Positions 46,136 to 55,095 of a DNA stretch of 64,000 bases are shown piece by piece. Where the stretch lies: contig NZ_BKCF01000003.1 of the NCBI RefSeq assembly GCF_009014635.1, forward strand, positions 124,001 through 188,000. The letters are read 5' to 3'. The position numbers were made by a program, and so were the translations under genes. The notes beneath the pieces were generated by a model. The model had not been told where the DNA came from and ran no database searches. It worked only from the letters and a program-made list of their open reading frames with translations. Within the stretch, counting starts at the first letter, position 1, and every line of letters begins with the position of its first letter. Source of the stretch: Patiriisocius marinistellae (GTDB lineage Bacteria; Bacteroidota; Bacteroidia; Flavobacteriales; Flavobacteriaceae).

Positions 46136-47164
46136 ATGAATGTTTGCTTTATAATGTATCCTTGGGAAGAAATGGATGCCGAAAACGATTCCACACTAGC
46201 TATGATTAATGAATTTGCAAAACGTGGTCACGGCGTAGCGATTACAACTCCTGCAAATTTAACAATTAGAGATAGTGTTGCTTTTGCATTTTCAAGGTGT
46301 TTAAAACGTGCCGAAAAAATTTCGAGCAATCTAAAATCATTTCATTCTAAAGCTGAGTTTTATGATGAAATGTTACCCTTAGCTGGTTTTGACGTAATAA
46401 TTCTTCGTAGCAACCCACCACTAGATATGATTATGCTCAATTTTCTAGATAGTGTGAAAGATGATGTTTTTATTATGAACGACCTTGATGGAATAAGGCG
46501 AGCAAATAATAAATTATATACAGCAGTATTTGAGGATGATAAAAATGAATTTATCCCTAGAACACATGTTACAAAAAATAAAGAGTACCTTAAAAAGACC
46601 ATAAAAGAAGGACCAGATAAAATGATTTTAAAACCTTTAAATGGTTTTGGAGGATCTGGTGTTATTCTTATTGAAAAAAGAGCTATGAAGAGTATTAACT
46701 CCCTATTAGATTTTTATATTGATAATAAAGATGGCACATCAAACTATGTGATTCTACAAGATTATATTGAAGGTGCAGATCAAGGGGATGTACGCATATT
46801 GTTGCTTAATGGAAGACCCATTGGTGCAATGCGAAGAGTACCTGGAGAAGAAGATCATCGTAGTAATGTAAGTGCAGGAGGAAGCGTTCAAAAACACACA
46901 TTAACTAAGCAAGAAAAAGAATTATGCCGTCGCATAGGTCCTAAATTAGTAAAAGACGGACTTTATTTTTGTGGAATAGATGTCATAGGAGGTATGCTTG
47001 TAGAAGTTAACGTTATGTCTCCGGGGGGAATTACATACATTAATAAAGTATATAAAACTAGATTACAAGAGAAAATAATCGATTTTGTAGAGGACAAAGT
47101 TCAAGAACGAGTTAATGCGTTTGAAAGAAGAACTAAGTTAAGAAAGCACGTTAAGGATGCATAA
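46136..47164 (+). CDS. Glutathione-synthetase-like ATP-grasp ligase
   Basis: 342 residues from the ATG at 46136, which starts the conserved N-terminus (MNVCFIMYPWEEM); an upstream start at 46046 would add 30 unrelated residues. ATP-grasp features: KMILKPLNGFGGSGVILI (P-loop Lys and glycine loop), YVILQDYIEGADQGDVRILLL and the Mg-binding VEVNVMSPGGI near the end. The family is GshB-like, but the true substrates in Bacteroidota are not fixed. It forms a tight cluster with the N-formylglutamate amidohydrolase-like and DUF1704 genes, a grouping that recurs in this phylum and suggests peptide or glutathione-like chemistry. Confidence 0.85.
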   Translation: MNVCFIMYPWEEMDAENDSTLAMINEFAKRGHGVAITTPANLTIRDSVAFAFSRCLKRAEKISSNLKSFHSKAEFYDEMLPLAGFDVIILRSNPPLDMIMLNFLDSVKDDVFIMNDLDGIRRANNKLYTAVFEDDKNEFIPRTHVTKNKEYLKKTIKEGPDKMILKPLNGFGGSGVILIEKRAMKSINSLLDFYIDNKDGTSNYVILQDYIEGADQGDVRILLLNGRPIGAMRRVPGEEDHRSNVSAGGSVQKHTLTKQEKELCRRIGPKLVKDGLYFCGIDVIGGMLVEVNVMSPGGITYINKVYKTRLQEKIIDFVEDKVQERVNAFERRTKLRKHVKDA

Positions 47165-47200
47165 ATTTTTATATTCTGAAATTTTAAAACAACGACACTT

Positions 47201-48033
47201 ATGACTCGATTGCACATTTCAGAAATAATTAAAAATATTGAAAATGAAGTCCTCTTTGAAGCAGTTTCACAAGACTATTCTTTTACAATAAAAATTGATA
47301 ACTATGTACCCTATGCCTGTGGTGCTGTACATGATGGACATCAATTTAGGAAAGAACTCTGGGAAAATTGCATACACACTGAGTATGATAGATGGTTTGA
47401 AGAAGACCCATGTACAAAAGAGTTTGTAAAAACACATCCCATAGTTATTGCTGGTTGTGACAGCCGTTTTGAATACGATTTAAATAGAGACCCCTCAAAC
47501 GCTATATACGAAGATGCTTGGGGAAAGAAACTTTGGAGAACACCATTAGATAGTGACAACCGTAAAAGAGTCTTAAAAAACATACCGCTTTTTATACGGT
47601 AGTTCATGCACTAATAAATAAGCTTGAAGAAAAATTTGGACATGTAATAGTGTATGATATGCACAGTTATAACTGGAAGCGCTGGAATAGAGAAGTACCA
47701 GTAATCAATTTAGGAACATCAAATATTGATAATAAACGCTTTGAGAATTTTGCTGAAACATGGCGAGAATCTCTTTCAAGATTAAAATTACCTAATGAAA
47801 TTAGTGCAACATCAAAAATTAATGACACCTTTCAAGGAAATGGTTATTTTCTGAAATATATTACCGAAAACTTTAAGAACACATTAGTACTTGCAACCGA
47901 ATTTAAAAAAATATACTGTGACGAATTAAACCAAATTATTTTCCCAGAGGTCGTACACGCAATTGAACAACAATTACAATTTAAAATAAAAAAACACGCA
48001 GAAGAATTTATTAAAGCTCATAAGCAAAACTGA
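47201..48033 (+). pseudogene. N-formylglutamate amidohydrolase family gene interrupted by a frameshift
   Basis: The N-terminal part reads from ATG 47201 to a stop at 47600-47602 and contains YVPYACGAVHDGHQFR and IVIAGCDSRFEYDLNRDP. The C-terminal part, in another frame, can be read from about 47581 (HTAFYTVVHALINKLEEKFG) through VIVYDMHSYNWKRW to a stop at 48031-48033. The two halves join if the A6 run at 47575-47580 had one more A, giving ...VLKKHTAFYTVV. Together they make about 277 residues, the family length. The domain contains the metal-binding His and Asp motifs. It may be a real mutation, a programmed slip, or a homopolymer assembly error. It lies between the ATP-grasp gene and the DUF1704 gene. 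Confidence 0.82.
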
Positions 48034-48055
48034 ATATTTGGTATTTTTGCGATTA

Positions 48056-49225
48056 ATGAAAACGAAAATGATAGCTTCCCCAAAAACAATCCACCCCAAT
48101 CTTTATAAAATTGACAGAAATCTTAACGCACTAGTACAGAAAATTGAGCTGTTAAATTATATAAACCCTACAAATATAGAGCAAGAGAAAAGAAATTTTT
48201 TTAGTTCTAAATATAATGTAGCACCTAATTTTAAGTATCGCCGTATTGATTTTGATGCTCATAAATTACAACAGCACTTATTTTCTCAAGATATAGATAG
48301 TATTAATGATGAAGAATCACGCACGTTTTTTAGAGAAGTTATTTATGATTACTCTAGCTTAATTCAATGTATAGAAACCATTGGACAAGGCAATAAATTT
48401 TACTACAATGCATTAAAGGCTTTTGGAACTCCTACAGATAAAGATGTTGAGAACGCTAAGTTTATTTTACATTTTACTGATGATGAGCATGATAGCGAAA
48501 TGTTACCTATGTACAATGCAGATGAGGCAGCTGCATATTTTAGAGAGTTTGTTAAACGATATGATTTTGAATTAAACATTAAATTTTCAAATAAAATATC
48601 GGCAGCAGCAATGGTGCAGAATAATACAAAAACACTCATCTTAAAAAAGAATCATCGCTACAGCTCTAATCAATTAAAAGTACTTGCAAACCATGAAATA
48701 GGAGTTCACTTAGTAACTACCTTTAATGGTATTAATCAACCACTAAAAATTTTCTATAATGGATTTCCTAAAAACGTTGAAACACAAGAAGGTTTAGCTG
48801 TTTTTAGTGAATACATGAGTAATTGTTTAACATTGCATAGATTAAAAGAATTAGCTTATCGTGTTATAGTAGCAGATAGTTTGCGCCGTGGATTCAATTT
48901 TTGCGACACTTTTGATTTACTCCATAATCAATATAAACTTAATAGGGAAGAAGCTTATAACATATCATTACGGGCGCATCGTGGTGGTGGATTTACCAAA
49001 GACTACACGTACTTAACAGGATTAAAAAAAGTGTATGATCGTTATCACAATGGTAAAAACCTTAATAATCTACTATCTGGAAAAGTATCATTAGATTATG
49101 TGCATATTGTTACAAAATGGCAAGAACAAGAACTAGCTGAAGAAAATAGGTATTCAAATCTAGCTTTTAATTCAAATGAGAATAAAAATGAAAAATTAGA
49201 TTTTATTTTAAAGAACTTAAAGTAA
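48056..49225 (+). CDS. DUF1704 'QEGLA motif' putative metallopeptidase
   Basis: 389 residues from the ATG at 48056 (a TTG at 48038 is in frame but less likely). Contains the HExxH-like NHEIGVHLVTTFNG followed by ETQEGLAVFSEYMS, the QEGLA motif that names the family in PGAP annotation (flavohemoglobin expression-modulating QEGLA motif protein). Eukaryotic relatives are tubulin tyrosine carboxypeptidases, so peptidase activity is plausible. It starts 22 bp after the amidohydrolase-like gene and completes the three-gene operon. Confidence 0.9.
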   Translation: MKTKMIASPKTIHPNLYKIDRNLNALVQKIELLNYINPTNIEQEKRNFFSSKYNVAPNFKYRRIDFDAHKLQQHLFSQDIDSINDEESRTFFREVIYDYSSLIQCIETIGQGNKFYYNALKAFGTPTDKDVENAKFILHFTDDEHDSEMLPMYNADEAAAYFREFVKRYDFELNIKFSNKISAAAMVQNNTKTLILKKNHRYSSNQLKVLANHEIGVHLVTTFNGINQPLKIFYNGFPKNVETQEGLAVFSEYMSNCLTLHRLKELAYRVIVADSLRRGFNFCDTFDLLHNQYKLNREEAYNISLRAHRGGGFTKDYTYLTGLKKVYDRYHNGKNLNNLLSGKVSLDYVHIVTKWQEQELAEENRYSNLAFNSNENKNEKLDFILKNLK

Positions 49226-49231
49226 AAATAT

Positions 49232-49636
49232 TCACAAAAACTTTGCCTTCAAATCTGGAGTAGGAATCATACAACTATCCTTCTTGCCATACCATTTATA
49301 ACGGTTTTTAGCAATATAATCATAAACACCATTCCTAATAAATTTTGGAATAATAATAAAGCCAAATAACAATGGCCACGCGCCTGTTAACTTCTTTGCA
49401 GCGTGGAGAGCTGCAGAGGATTTTGTATATGCCTTACCATTTTTAATAAGTACAATTGAATCTGTATTTTTTGGATCAATATTATGCTTAGATAATAAAG
49501 ATTTTCCTGGTTCTTCTTGTAAAGCACCAAATCTAAAAACATGATCCTTATCTCTTTGAATAATAAAATTGACAGAGCTATTGCAAAGATTACAAACTCC
49601 ATCAAATAAAATTATTTCGTGGTTTTCCTTTATCAT
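49232..49636 (-). CDS. Thiol-disulfide oxidoreductase DCC family protein
   Basis: 134 residues. Begins EIILFDGVCNLCNSSVNFII with the DxxCxxC motif that names the family, followed by IIQRDKDHVFRFGALQEE and a C-terminal YDYIAKNRYKWYGKK. A predicted membrane-proximal redox protein of unknown partner. It overlaps nothing; the MutS2-like gene upstream on the same strand ends 10 bp away, so they may be cotranscribed. Confidence 0.88.
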   Translation of the reverse strand: MIKENHEIILFDGVCNLCNSSVNFIIQRDKDHVFRFGALQEEPGKSLLSKHNIDPKNTDSIVLIKNGKAYTKSSAALHAAKKLTGAWPLLFGFIIIPKFIRNGVYDYIAKNRYKWYGKKDSCMIPTPDLKAKFL

Positions 49637-49645
49637 TATATTTCC

Positions 49646-51805
49646 TTAAACCTTTTCTAAATCTTCTAAGCTAACATTAGTTGTAAAAATGCCATAATTT
49701 ACTGTTGCTTTTTTCTTTTCAATTTTATCAATTGTACCTATCGCTTTACCATCAATCATTCGCACTCTATCGCCTTCTTTTAAAGTTACTTTTGGTTTAG
49801 GAGGTGGAGCTTTTTTAGCTTCGGCTTTTGCTTGTTTTTTACGTTCTCTAATTACCTCTACTTTTTTCTCAACTTCCTGTTGTGTAATACGTTCTTTTGC
49901 TTTTATTGCTTTTTTCTTTTTTGGTGCAATTTTTTTACGTTTTGTATTTTCAACAAGTACCATTTTAAAAAGTTCATCAAAAAGCACTTTTTTCTTTTTA
50001 TTATTATGAAACCTCTCTGCTAATGAGTCGAATTTTTTACCAATACTTATCAGTTTTTGATTCGCATCGTATAGTTCTTGATAGTTTTCAAGTTTTTCTT
50101 GAACCTTTGCATTAATTTGCTTTAATTGTTTTTCCTCATTTCGTGCTTTCTCTGCAGATGATTCCAGTGATTCTGATGTTTTACGCAGTTTAGAACGCTC
50201 TTTTTGCAAATTAGCAATTGACTTATCAAATCTAATCTTTCCACGCTCTACCTTCTTTTTTGAGCGATTAATCAAACTGTATGGTATCCCGTTTTTCTGC
50301 GCTACTTCAAATGTAAATGAACTTCCTGCTTCGCCTAAAAACAACTTATAAAGTGGTTCTAGTGTTTTACTATCAAATAACATGTTTGCATTAATTGCAT
50401 GCGGTAATTCATTAGCAAGTAGTTTTAGATTTGCATAATGTGTTGTAATAATTCCAAATGCTTCCCGCTCATAGAAAACTTCTAGAAAAGTTTCGGCTAG
50501 AGCGCCTCCTAATTCTGGATCACTTCCAGTTCCAAATTCATCAATTAAAAATAATGTTTTGTTGTTACATTTCCGAAGAAAGTGATTCATCTTTTTTAAC
50601 CTATAACTATATGTACTCAAGTGATTTTCAATAGATTGATTATCCCCAATATCTGTTAACACTCTATCAAAAAAACAAATTTCGCTTTGCGGTTCAACAG
50701 GAATCAACATTCCACTTTGAAACATTAACTGTAATAATCCTACTGTTTTTAATGTGATACTTTTTCCGCCAGCATTAGGTCCAGAAATTACAATAATGCG
50801 CTCTTCATGTTTCAACGAAATGCTTTGAGGAAAAGTTTTTTCTTTTCTTTTCTTGTTGGCCACCAACAATAATGGATGGTATGCATTGATTAAAGAAAGC
50901 GAACGCTCTTGTGATACTATAGGTAAAACACCATTAATTTCATTTGCATATCTTGCCTTAGAAAATGTGCTATCAATCTCAATTAAATAATTTTGATAGG
51001 ATACTAATAGCTCTTTGTAGGGGCGTACATATTCGGTAAGCATTTTAAGAATTCGCTTAATTTCTTCGCGCTCCTCATAGTATAAATTACTAAGTTCTGT
51101 TGTAAACTCATATGTTTCTAAGGGCTCAATGTAAACAATACTTCCCGTCTTTGAAGTCCCATGAACAGTACCTTTTACCTTACGACGATGCATTGCTTTT
51201 ACGGCAAGTACACGACGATTATCTACTACAGACTCTTTGATTTCATCCAAATAATCTGCACCAGAATAGCGACTCAATGCTTTTCCAAATGATGAGTTTA
51301 TTTGCCCTTTTACAACATTTAATCGTCTTCGAATTATCAATAATTCTTGCGAGGCATCATCTTTAACTTCACCATATTTATCAAAGATGCTTTGTATTTT
51401 TTCTGAAATATGAGACACATAATCTATTTGCGAAGCATGACCATTAAGGTAAACGTAAAACTCATGAAACTTTGCAAAGAATTTTAAAAGAATTCTAGTT
51501 GTCTCAGTAATTGTTAATATTTTTCGAAAACCCGAAGTTTCCAAAATACTATTTTCAATATCTAATAATTGAAGCTCTTTAAAAACAGGTTCAAAGCCGT
51601 GATTGGGAATAGGGGAGTCACTACCAAAAGACGCTAAGTATTCTTTAACACGGTAAAGCTCTGGCTCAATTTCACTTCTATCTTTAAATGGTTGTGTGTT
51701 TAAAACATATTCCTTTCCAGGGGCAGTTATACTAAACTGAGATACCTGCTCTAAAACTGTTTTAAATTCTAAATCCTCTAAGGTTTTATTGTCTATTTTT
51801 ATCAT
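49646..51805 (-). CDS. MutS2-like DNA mismatch-binding ATPase without Smr domain
   Basis: 719 residues. The MutS core ATPase is intact: Walker A GPNAGGKSITLK near residue 340, Walker B TLFLIDEFGTGSDP near residue 430 and the helix-turn-helix region that follows. There is a long coiled coil (RKTSESLESSAEKARNEEKQ) and a Lys-rich stretch. The C-terminus ends in a small KOW-like motif (LKEGDRVRMIDGKAIGTIDKI) where MutS2 normally continues into an Smr nuclease domain; that domain is absent. Related flavobacterial proteins share this layout. It may act in recombination or ribosome rescue rather than mismatch repair. Confidence 0.88.
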   Translation of the reverse strand: MIKIDNKTLEDLEFKTVLEQVSQFSITAPGKEYVLNTQPFKDRSEIEPELYRVKEYLASFGSDSPIPNHGFEPVFKELQLLDIENSILETSGFRKILTITETTRILLKFFAKFHEFYVYLNGHASQIDYVSHISEKIQSIFDKYGEVKDDASQELLIIRRRLNVVKGQINSSFGKALSRYSGADYLDEIKESVVDNRRVLAVKAMHRRKVKGTVHGTSKTGSIVYIEPLETYEFTTELSNLYYEEREEIKRILKMLTEYVRPYKELLVSYQNYLIEIDSTFSKARYANEINGVLPIVSQERSLSLINAYHPLLLVANKKRKEKTFPQSISLKHEERIIVISGPNAGGKSITLKTVGLLQLMFQSGMLIPVEPQSEICFFDRVLTDIGDNQSIENHLSTYSYRLKKMNHFLRKCNNKTLFLIDEFGTGSDPELGGALAETFLEVFYEREAFGIITTHYANLKLLANELPHAINANMLFDSKTLEPLYKLFLGEAGSSFTFEVAQKNGIPYSLINRSKKKVERGKIRFDKSIANLQKERSKLRKTSESLESSAEKARNEEKQLKQINAKVQEKLENYQELYDANQKLISIGKKFDSLAERFHNNKKKKVLFDELFKMVLVENTKRKKIAPKKKKAIKAKERITQQEVEKKVEVIRERKKQAKAEAKKAPPPKPKVTLKEGDRVRMIDGKAIGTIDKIEKKKATVNYGIFTTNVSLEDLEKV

Positions 51806-51952
51806 ACGTGTCCCAGAAAATTGGGATTATTATTCAAAGTAAGCTGATGTAATACATTTCAGACTACACTATTTTTCTATTTCATTTCATTGCGAAAGGT
51901 AACCACAATGGCTAATTTTACGCATAATTATTTAGTAACAAAAATACGCATT

Positions 51953-52618
51953 ATGAAGATAAATATTGAGGCAAGTTGGAAGCGAGTTTTAGAAGCCGAA
52001 TTTGAAAAAGAATATTTTAAAAATCTTATCAATTTTGTCAAAACCGAATATTCAAAATACACTTGTTTTCCTCCAGGGAAATCAATTTTTTCTGCTTTTG
52101 AGCATGCTCCCTTTAACGATGTTAAAGTTGTAATTATTGGACAAGATCCATATCATGGTCAAGGGCAAGCAAACGGCTTATGTTTTTCTGTGGCAGATGG
52201 AATTGCAATCCCTCCTTCTTTACAGAATATTTATAAAGAAATTAAAACAGACTTAAATATTGATATTCCTGGAAACGGAAACTTGGAACATTGGGCTTCC
52301 CAAGGAGTATTGTTACTAAATGCAACACTTACAGTGAGGGCACATCAAGCAGGGAGTCACCAAAAAAGAGGTTGGGAGAAATTTACCGATGCTGTAATTC
52401 ATGAAATTTCAACTAAGCGTGAAGGTGTAGTATTTTTACTTTGGGGAGGATACGCGAAGAAAAAAGGAGCTAAAATAGATAATACAAAACATTTAGTATT
52501 AACAAGTGGTCATCCATCACCACTTAGCGCAAATAGAGGATATTGGTTTGGAAATAGTCATTTTAGTAAAACTAATAATTATCTAATTTCACAAAAAAAG
52601 TCACCAATAGTATGGTGA
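51953..52618 (+). CDS. ung: Uracil-DNA glycosylase, family 1
   Basis: 221 residues from the ATG at 51953; an in-frame TTG at 51890 would add 21 residues not part of the family. The water-activating loop is VVIIGQDPYHG with Asp65, and the leucine loop HPSPLSANRG carries His187. LLLNATLTVRAHQAGSH is the uracil-recognition strand. It removes uracil from DNA by base excision. A small membrane peptide gene follows on the other strand. Confidence 0.97.
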   Translation: MKINIEASWKRVLEAEFEKEYFKNLINFVKTEYSKYTCFPPGKSIFSAFEHAPFNDVKVVIIGQDPYHGQGQANGLCFSVADGIAIPPSLQNIYKEIKTDLNIDIPGNGNLEHWASQGVLLLNATLTVRAHQAGSHQKRGWEKFTDAVIHEISTKREGVVFLLWGGYAKKKGAKIDNTKHLVLTSGHPSPLSANRGYWFGNSHFSKTNNYLISQKKSPIVW

Positions 52619-52650
52619 CTTTTTAAACTTAAAATAAAAATATAAAAAAA

Positions 52651-52758
52651 TTACTCGTCTTCGGGGATGGTTGGCTCGGTAGCATCATTACAGCTAAAGT
52701 GTAATAACAGAAAGTTAGTAACTAAAAGTGAACCGAGTATTATTAAAAAAGTAGTCAT
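52651..52758 (-). CDS. Small membrane peptide, 35 residues
   Basis: ATG at 52758 to TAA at 52651-52653. It has one hydrophobic segment (MTTFLIILGSLLVTNFLLLH) ending at a single Cys (FSCND) and an acidic tail (ATEPTIPEDE). The Cys after the hydrophobic stretch looks lipobox-like, so it may be a minimal lipoprotein or a single-span peptide. There is no homologue I can name. It is supported by clean frame and composition only. Confidence 0.5.
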   Translation of the reverse strand: MTTFLIILGSLLVTNFLLLHFSCNDATEPTIPEDE

Positions 52759-52911
52759 AGTTATGAGATTATATAACTAAGATGCATAATTGTTTAATGG
52801 GTTGCGTTAATTGTTGCAAAAAAGTTAAATTTTTCTCAATTATTTTTTATTTAACTAAATAGATGCTGAATATCAATTAGTTACAAAAAAAAATTAAATT
52901 AAAAAAAATTG

Positions 52912-53766
52912 TTATAATGAAGCTAAAATTTCCGAAGTATCAACAGTTTTTTCAATTAAATCTAATTGTAATAACTTTTCTTGTACTTTTTGAACTTGCT
53001 TGTCAGTAAGATTATCTTGACTCCACTCAGTAATAGAAAGCCATTGATTTACATCTTCAACTTTTTGTTCATATCTATTTGAAATCATATTTTCAATAGA
53101 AGGAATCTCTTTAAATTCTAATGTGGTTTTATTTATAATCTCTAAAATTTTTCTAATTGCTTCTGCATTATTTTGCAAAACTTCATTTCTAACTGCAATT
53201 ACAAAACAAGGCCAAGGAGTAGGGCATTCTCCTACAATATTAAAAGGCCCATTATCAACGTAAGGCTTAGTCGTAAATTTTTCCCACATAAAATAATCGC
53301 CCTTACCTTCGGGAAGACCTTTTAAAGCTCCATCTAAGTTTTTAATGACTTCAAATTTTAAGTCTTCTTCAGTATTCCAACCTTGATTTTCGGCATTTAC
53401 GTAAGCCATTAAATGTGATCCAGAACCGTACCTACTGATGGCTGCATGAGTTCCTTTTAAACTAGAAATTGTCTCGTAATTACTATTCTTAGCAACATGA
53501 ATTCCCCAAATTAATGGTGATTGTACAAATACTTGAACAATTTTACAATCATTTCCTTTAATGATATCTCTAATAATTCCTTCTGTTAAAATGACAGCCA
53601 TATCAATTTTACCTTCACGCAAAGCGTTACACATTTGGCCAGTACCTCCATAATAATCCTCCCAGCGCAAATTGATGTCAAACTCATGATATTCTTTATC
53701 TCGTAACGTTAAATACCAAGGTAAATTGAAATGTTCTGGCACTCCGCCAATTTTAAGTTGCTTCAT
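52912..53766 (-). CDS. Solute-binding protein-like, NMT1/type 2 periplasmic-binding fold
   Basis: 284 residues. It starts MKQLKIGGVPEHFNLPWYL and continues RWEDYYGGTGQMCNALREGKIDMAVILTEGI, the pattern of NMT1/SsuA-like substrate-binding proteins (THI5/NMT1 fold). No signal peptide or lipobox is present, and no permease or ATPase is adjacent, so it may act in the cytoplasm. Similar flavobacterial proteins carry this layout. It directly follows the nucleoside phosphorylase gene on the same strand with a 2-base gap, suggesting a shared transcript. Confidence 0.82.
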   Translation of the reverse strand: MKQLKIGGVPEHFNLPWYLTLRDKEYHEFDINLRWEDYYGGTGQMCNALREGKIDMAVILTEGIIRDIIKGNDCKIVQVFVQSPLIWGIHVAKNSNYETISSLKGTHAAISRYGSGSHLMAYVNAENQGWNTEEDLKFEVIKNLDGALKGLPEGKGDYFMWEKFTTKPYVDNGPFNIVGECPTPWPCFVIAVRNEVLQNNAEAIRKILEIINKTTLEFKEIPSIENMISNRYEQKVEDVNQWLSITEWSQDNLTDKQVQKVQEKLLQLDLIEKTVDTSEILASL

Positions 53767-53768
53767 TA

Positions 53769-54638
53769 TTATAATAAATCTAGTGTCTTTTTTATAAGTT
53801 TATCTACTATTGTGCCAGGGGTTTCACTAAATTCTCCAGTGGCTCTATTTGCTAAAATTGCATTTAAAGAAATTGCACGATGCCCTAAAAGTTTTGAGAG
53901 TCCATAAATGCCCGAAGTTTCCATCTCTAAATTTGTAATTTTTTTATCATTATACTCAAACGCTTGCAATTTATCATTCAATGCAGCATCTTCAGTTTGC
54001 AATCTTAAAACACGTCCTTGAGGTCCATAAAAACCAACGTTAGTTGCTGTAACTCCTGGAAGAATATCTTCTTCGGAAATGAAACGACTCAATAAATCTT
54101 CGTCTGCTAAAACAACATAAGGAGCAGATTTTTTAGGATTCCAATTTGTAAATTTCTGAAATGCTTCGGAAAAATTACTGTTCAAAAATGAAACGTTTTT
54201 ATAAAAATGAAGCAAATTATCAAACCCTATTGCAATTTCAGAAGCTAAAAAACTTCCTACTTTAATATTAGGTTGAATAGCACCACTTGTTCCTATTCTT
54301 ATAAAATCTAATTGTTGAAATTGAGACTTTATCGTTCTTGTTTTAAAATCAATATTAGCTAATGCATCGAGCTCATTAAATACAATATCAATATTATCTG
54401 TCCCTATTCCTGTTGAGATAACAGTAATTCTTTTTCCTTTATAAGTCCCTGTTTGGGTTTTAAACTCTCGTCTATGCACACTAACTTCAATGTTATCAAA
54501 ATGTTTTGTAACAGTTTCTACACGGTCAGGGTCGCCTACTGTAATTATAGTATTTGCAATTTCACCAGGTTTTAAATTAAGATGATAAATACTCCCATCA
54601 GGATTTAAAATAAGTTCGCTATTTTTTATTGATTCCAA
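53769..54638 (-). CDS. Nucleoside phosphorylase, uridine phosphorylase-like
   Basis: 289 residues from a TTG at 54638 (no ATG is available upstream). Family motifs: ANTIITVGDPDRVETV near residue 27, VISTGIGTDNIDIVFNEL, IGTSGAIQP and NLEMETSGIYGLSKLLGH with the catalytic-site Glu-Met-Glu. It cleaves nucleosides with phosphate, probably uridine-type substrates. The 7-bp tandem repeat lies just upstream of the start. The next gene begins 2 bases after its stop. Confidence 0.9.
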   Translation of the reverse strand: MESIKNSELILNPDGSIYHLNLKPGEIANTIITVGDPDRVETVTKHFDNIEVSVHRREFKTQTGTYKGKRITVISTGIGTDNIDIVFNELDALANIDFKTRTIKSQFQQLDFIRIGTSGAIQPNIKVGSFLASEIAIGFDNLLHFYKNVSFLNSNFSEAFQKFTNWNPKKSAPYVVLADEDLLSRFISEEDILPGVTATNVGFYGPQGRVLRLQTEDAALNDKLQAFEYNDKKITNLEMETSGIYGLSKLLGHRAISLNAILANRATGEFSETPGTIVDKLIKKTLDLL

Positions 54639-54654
54639 TCGTATTTTTTTATTT

Positions 54655-54704
54655 TGACTACTGACTACTGACTACTGACTACTGACTACTGACTACTGAC
54701 TACT
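54655..54704. repeat. Tandem repeat of a 7-bp unit, about seven copies
   Basis: The unit CTGACTA repeats six full times from 54661 to 54702 with partial copies on both sides. It fills the short gap between the SUI1 gene stop (54709) and the start of the nucleoside phosphorylase gene (54638) on the minus strand. Because 7 is not a multiple of 3 the repeat is out of coding phase. Its position, about 17 bases before the phosphorylase start codon, makes slippage able to change spacing to the translation start. Confidence 0.95.
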
Positions 54705-54708
54705 AAAC

Positions 54709-55035
54709 TCAACCTCCTACACGTTTAGTTTTAAAACCTTTATCTTGAAGAAACTGCATTATTTTATCACGGTAATTACCTTGAATAATTATTTGTTCGT
54801 TTTTAAAACTTCCTCCTACACTTAACATCTTTTTTATCTCTTTTGCTAATTGCTTAAAGTCACTATCAGCTCCCGTATATCCCTCAATAATAGTTATAGG
54901 TTTACCTTTTCTCTTTTCATATTTACAAATCATTGGTTCTTCTTGTAACCAAAGTTTGTCTTCTGTTTCAATTTTAGGTAAATCCTTTTCCTCATGGTCT
55001 GGAAATAGGTTTTTAAGTTGGTCTTTTAAGTCCAT
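54709..55035 (-). CDS. SUI1/eIF1-like translation initiation factor (YciH type)
   Basis: 108 residues from the ATG at 55035 (MDLKDQLKNLFPDHEE), the start typical of flavobacterial members; the ORF can be extended to 55062 but the extra residues are not conserved. The SUI1 domain has the RKGKPITIIEGYTG strand, EIKKMLSVGGSFKNEQIIIQG (the GGS turn), and NYRDKIMQFLQDKGF. It is the bacterial homologue of eIF1 that tunes start-codon choice on the ribosome. Confidence 0.9.
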   Translation of the reverse strand: MDLKDQLKNLFPDHEEKDLPKIETEDKLWLQEEPMICKYEKRKGKPITIIEGYTGADSDFKQLAKEIKKMLSVGGSFKNEQIIIQGNYRDKIMQFLQDKGFKTKRVGG

Positions 55036-55095
55036 GGAATAAGTTATTTCAAAACCGCTCAAAATAAATTTTTAGCGAGTACTAATTAAAGGTTA

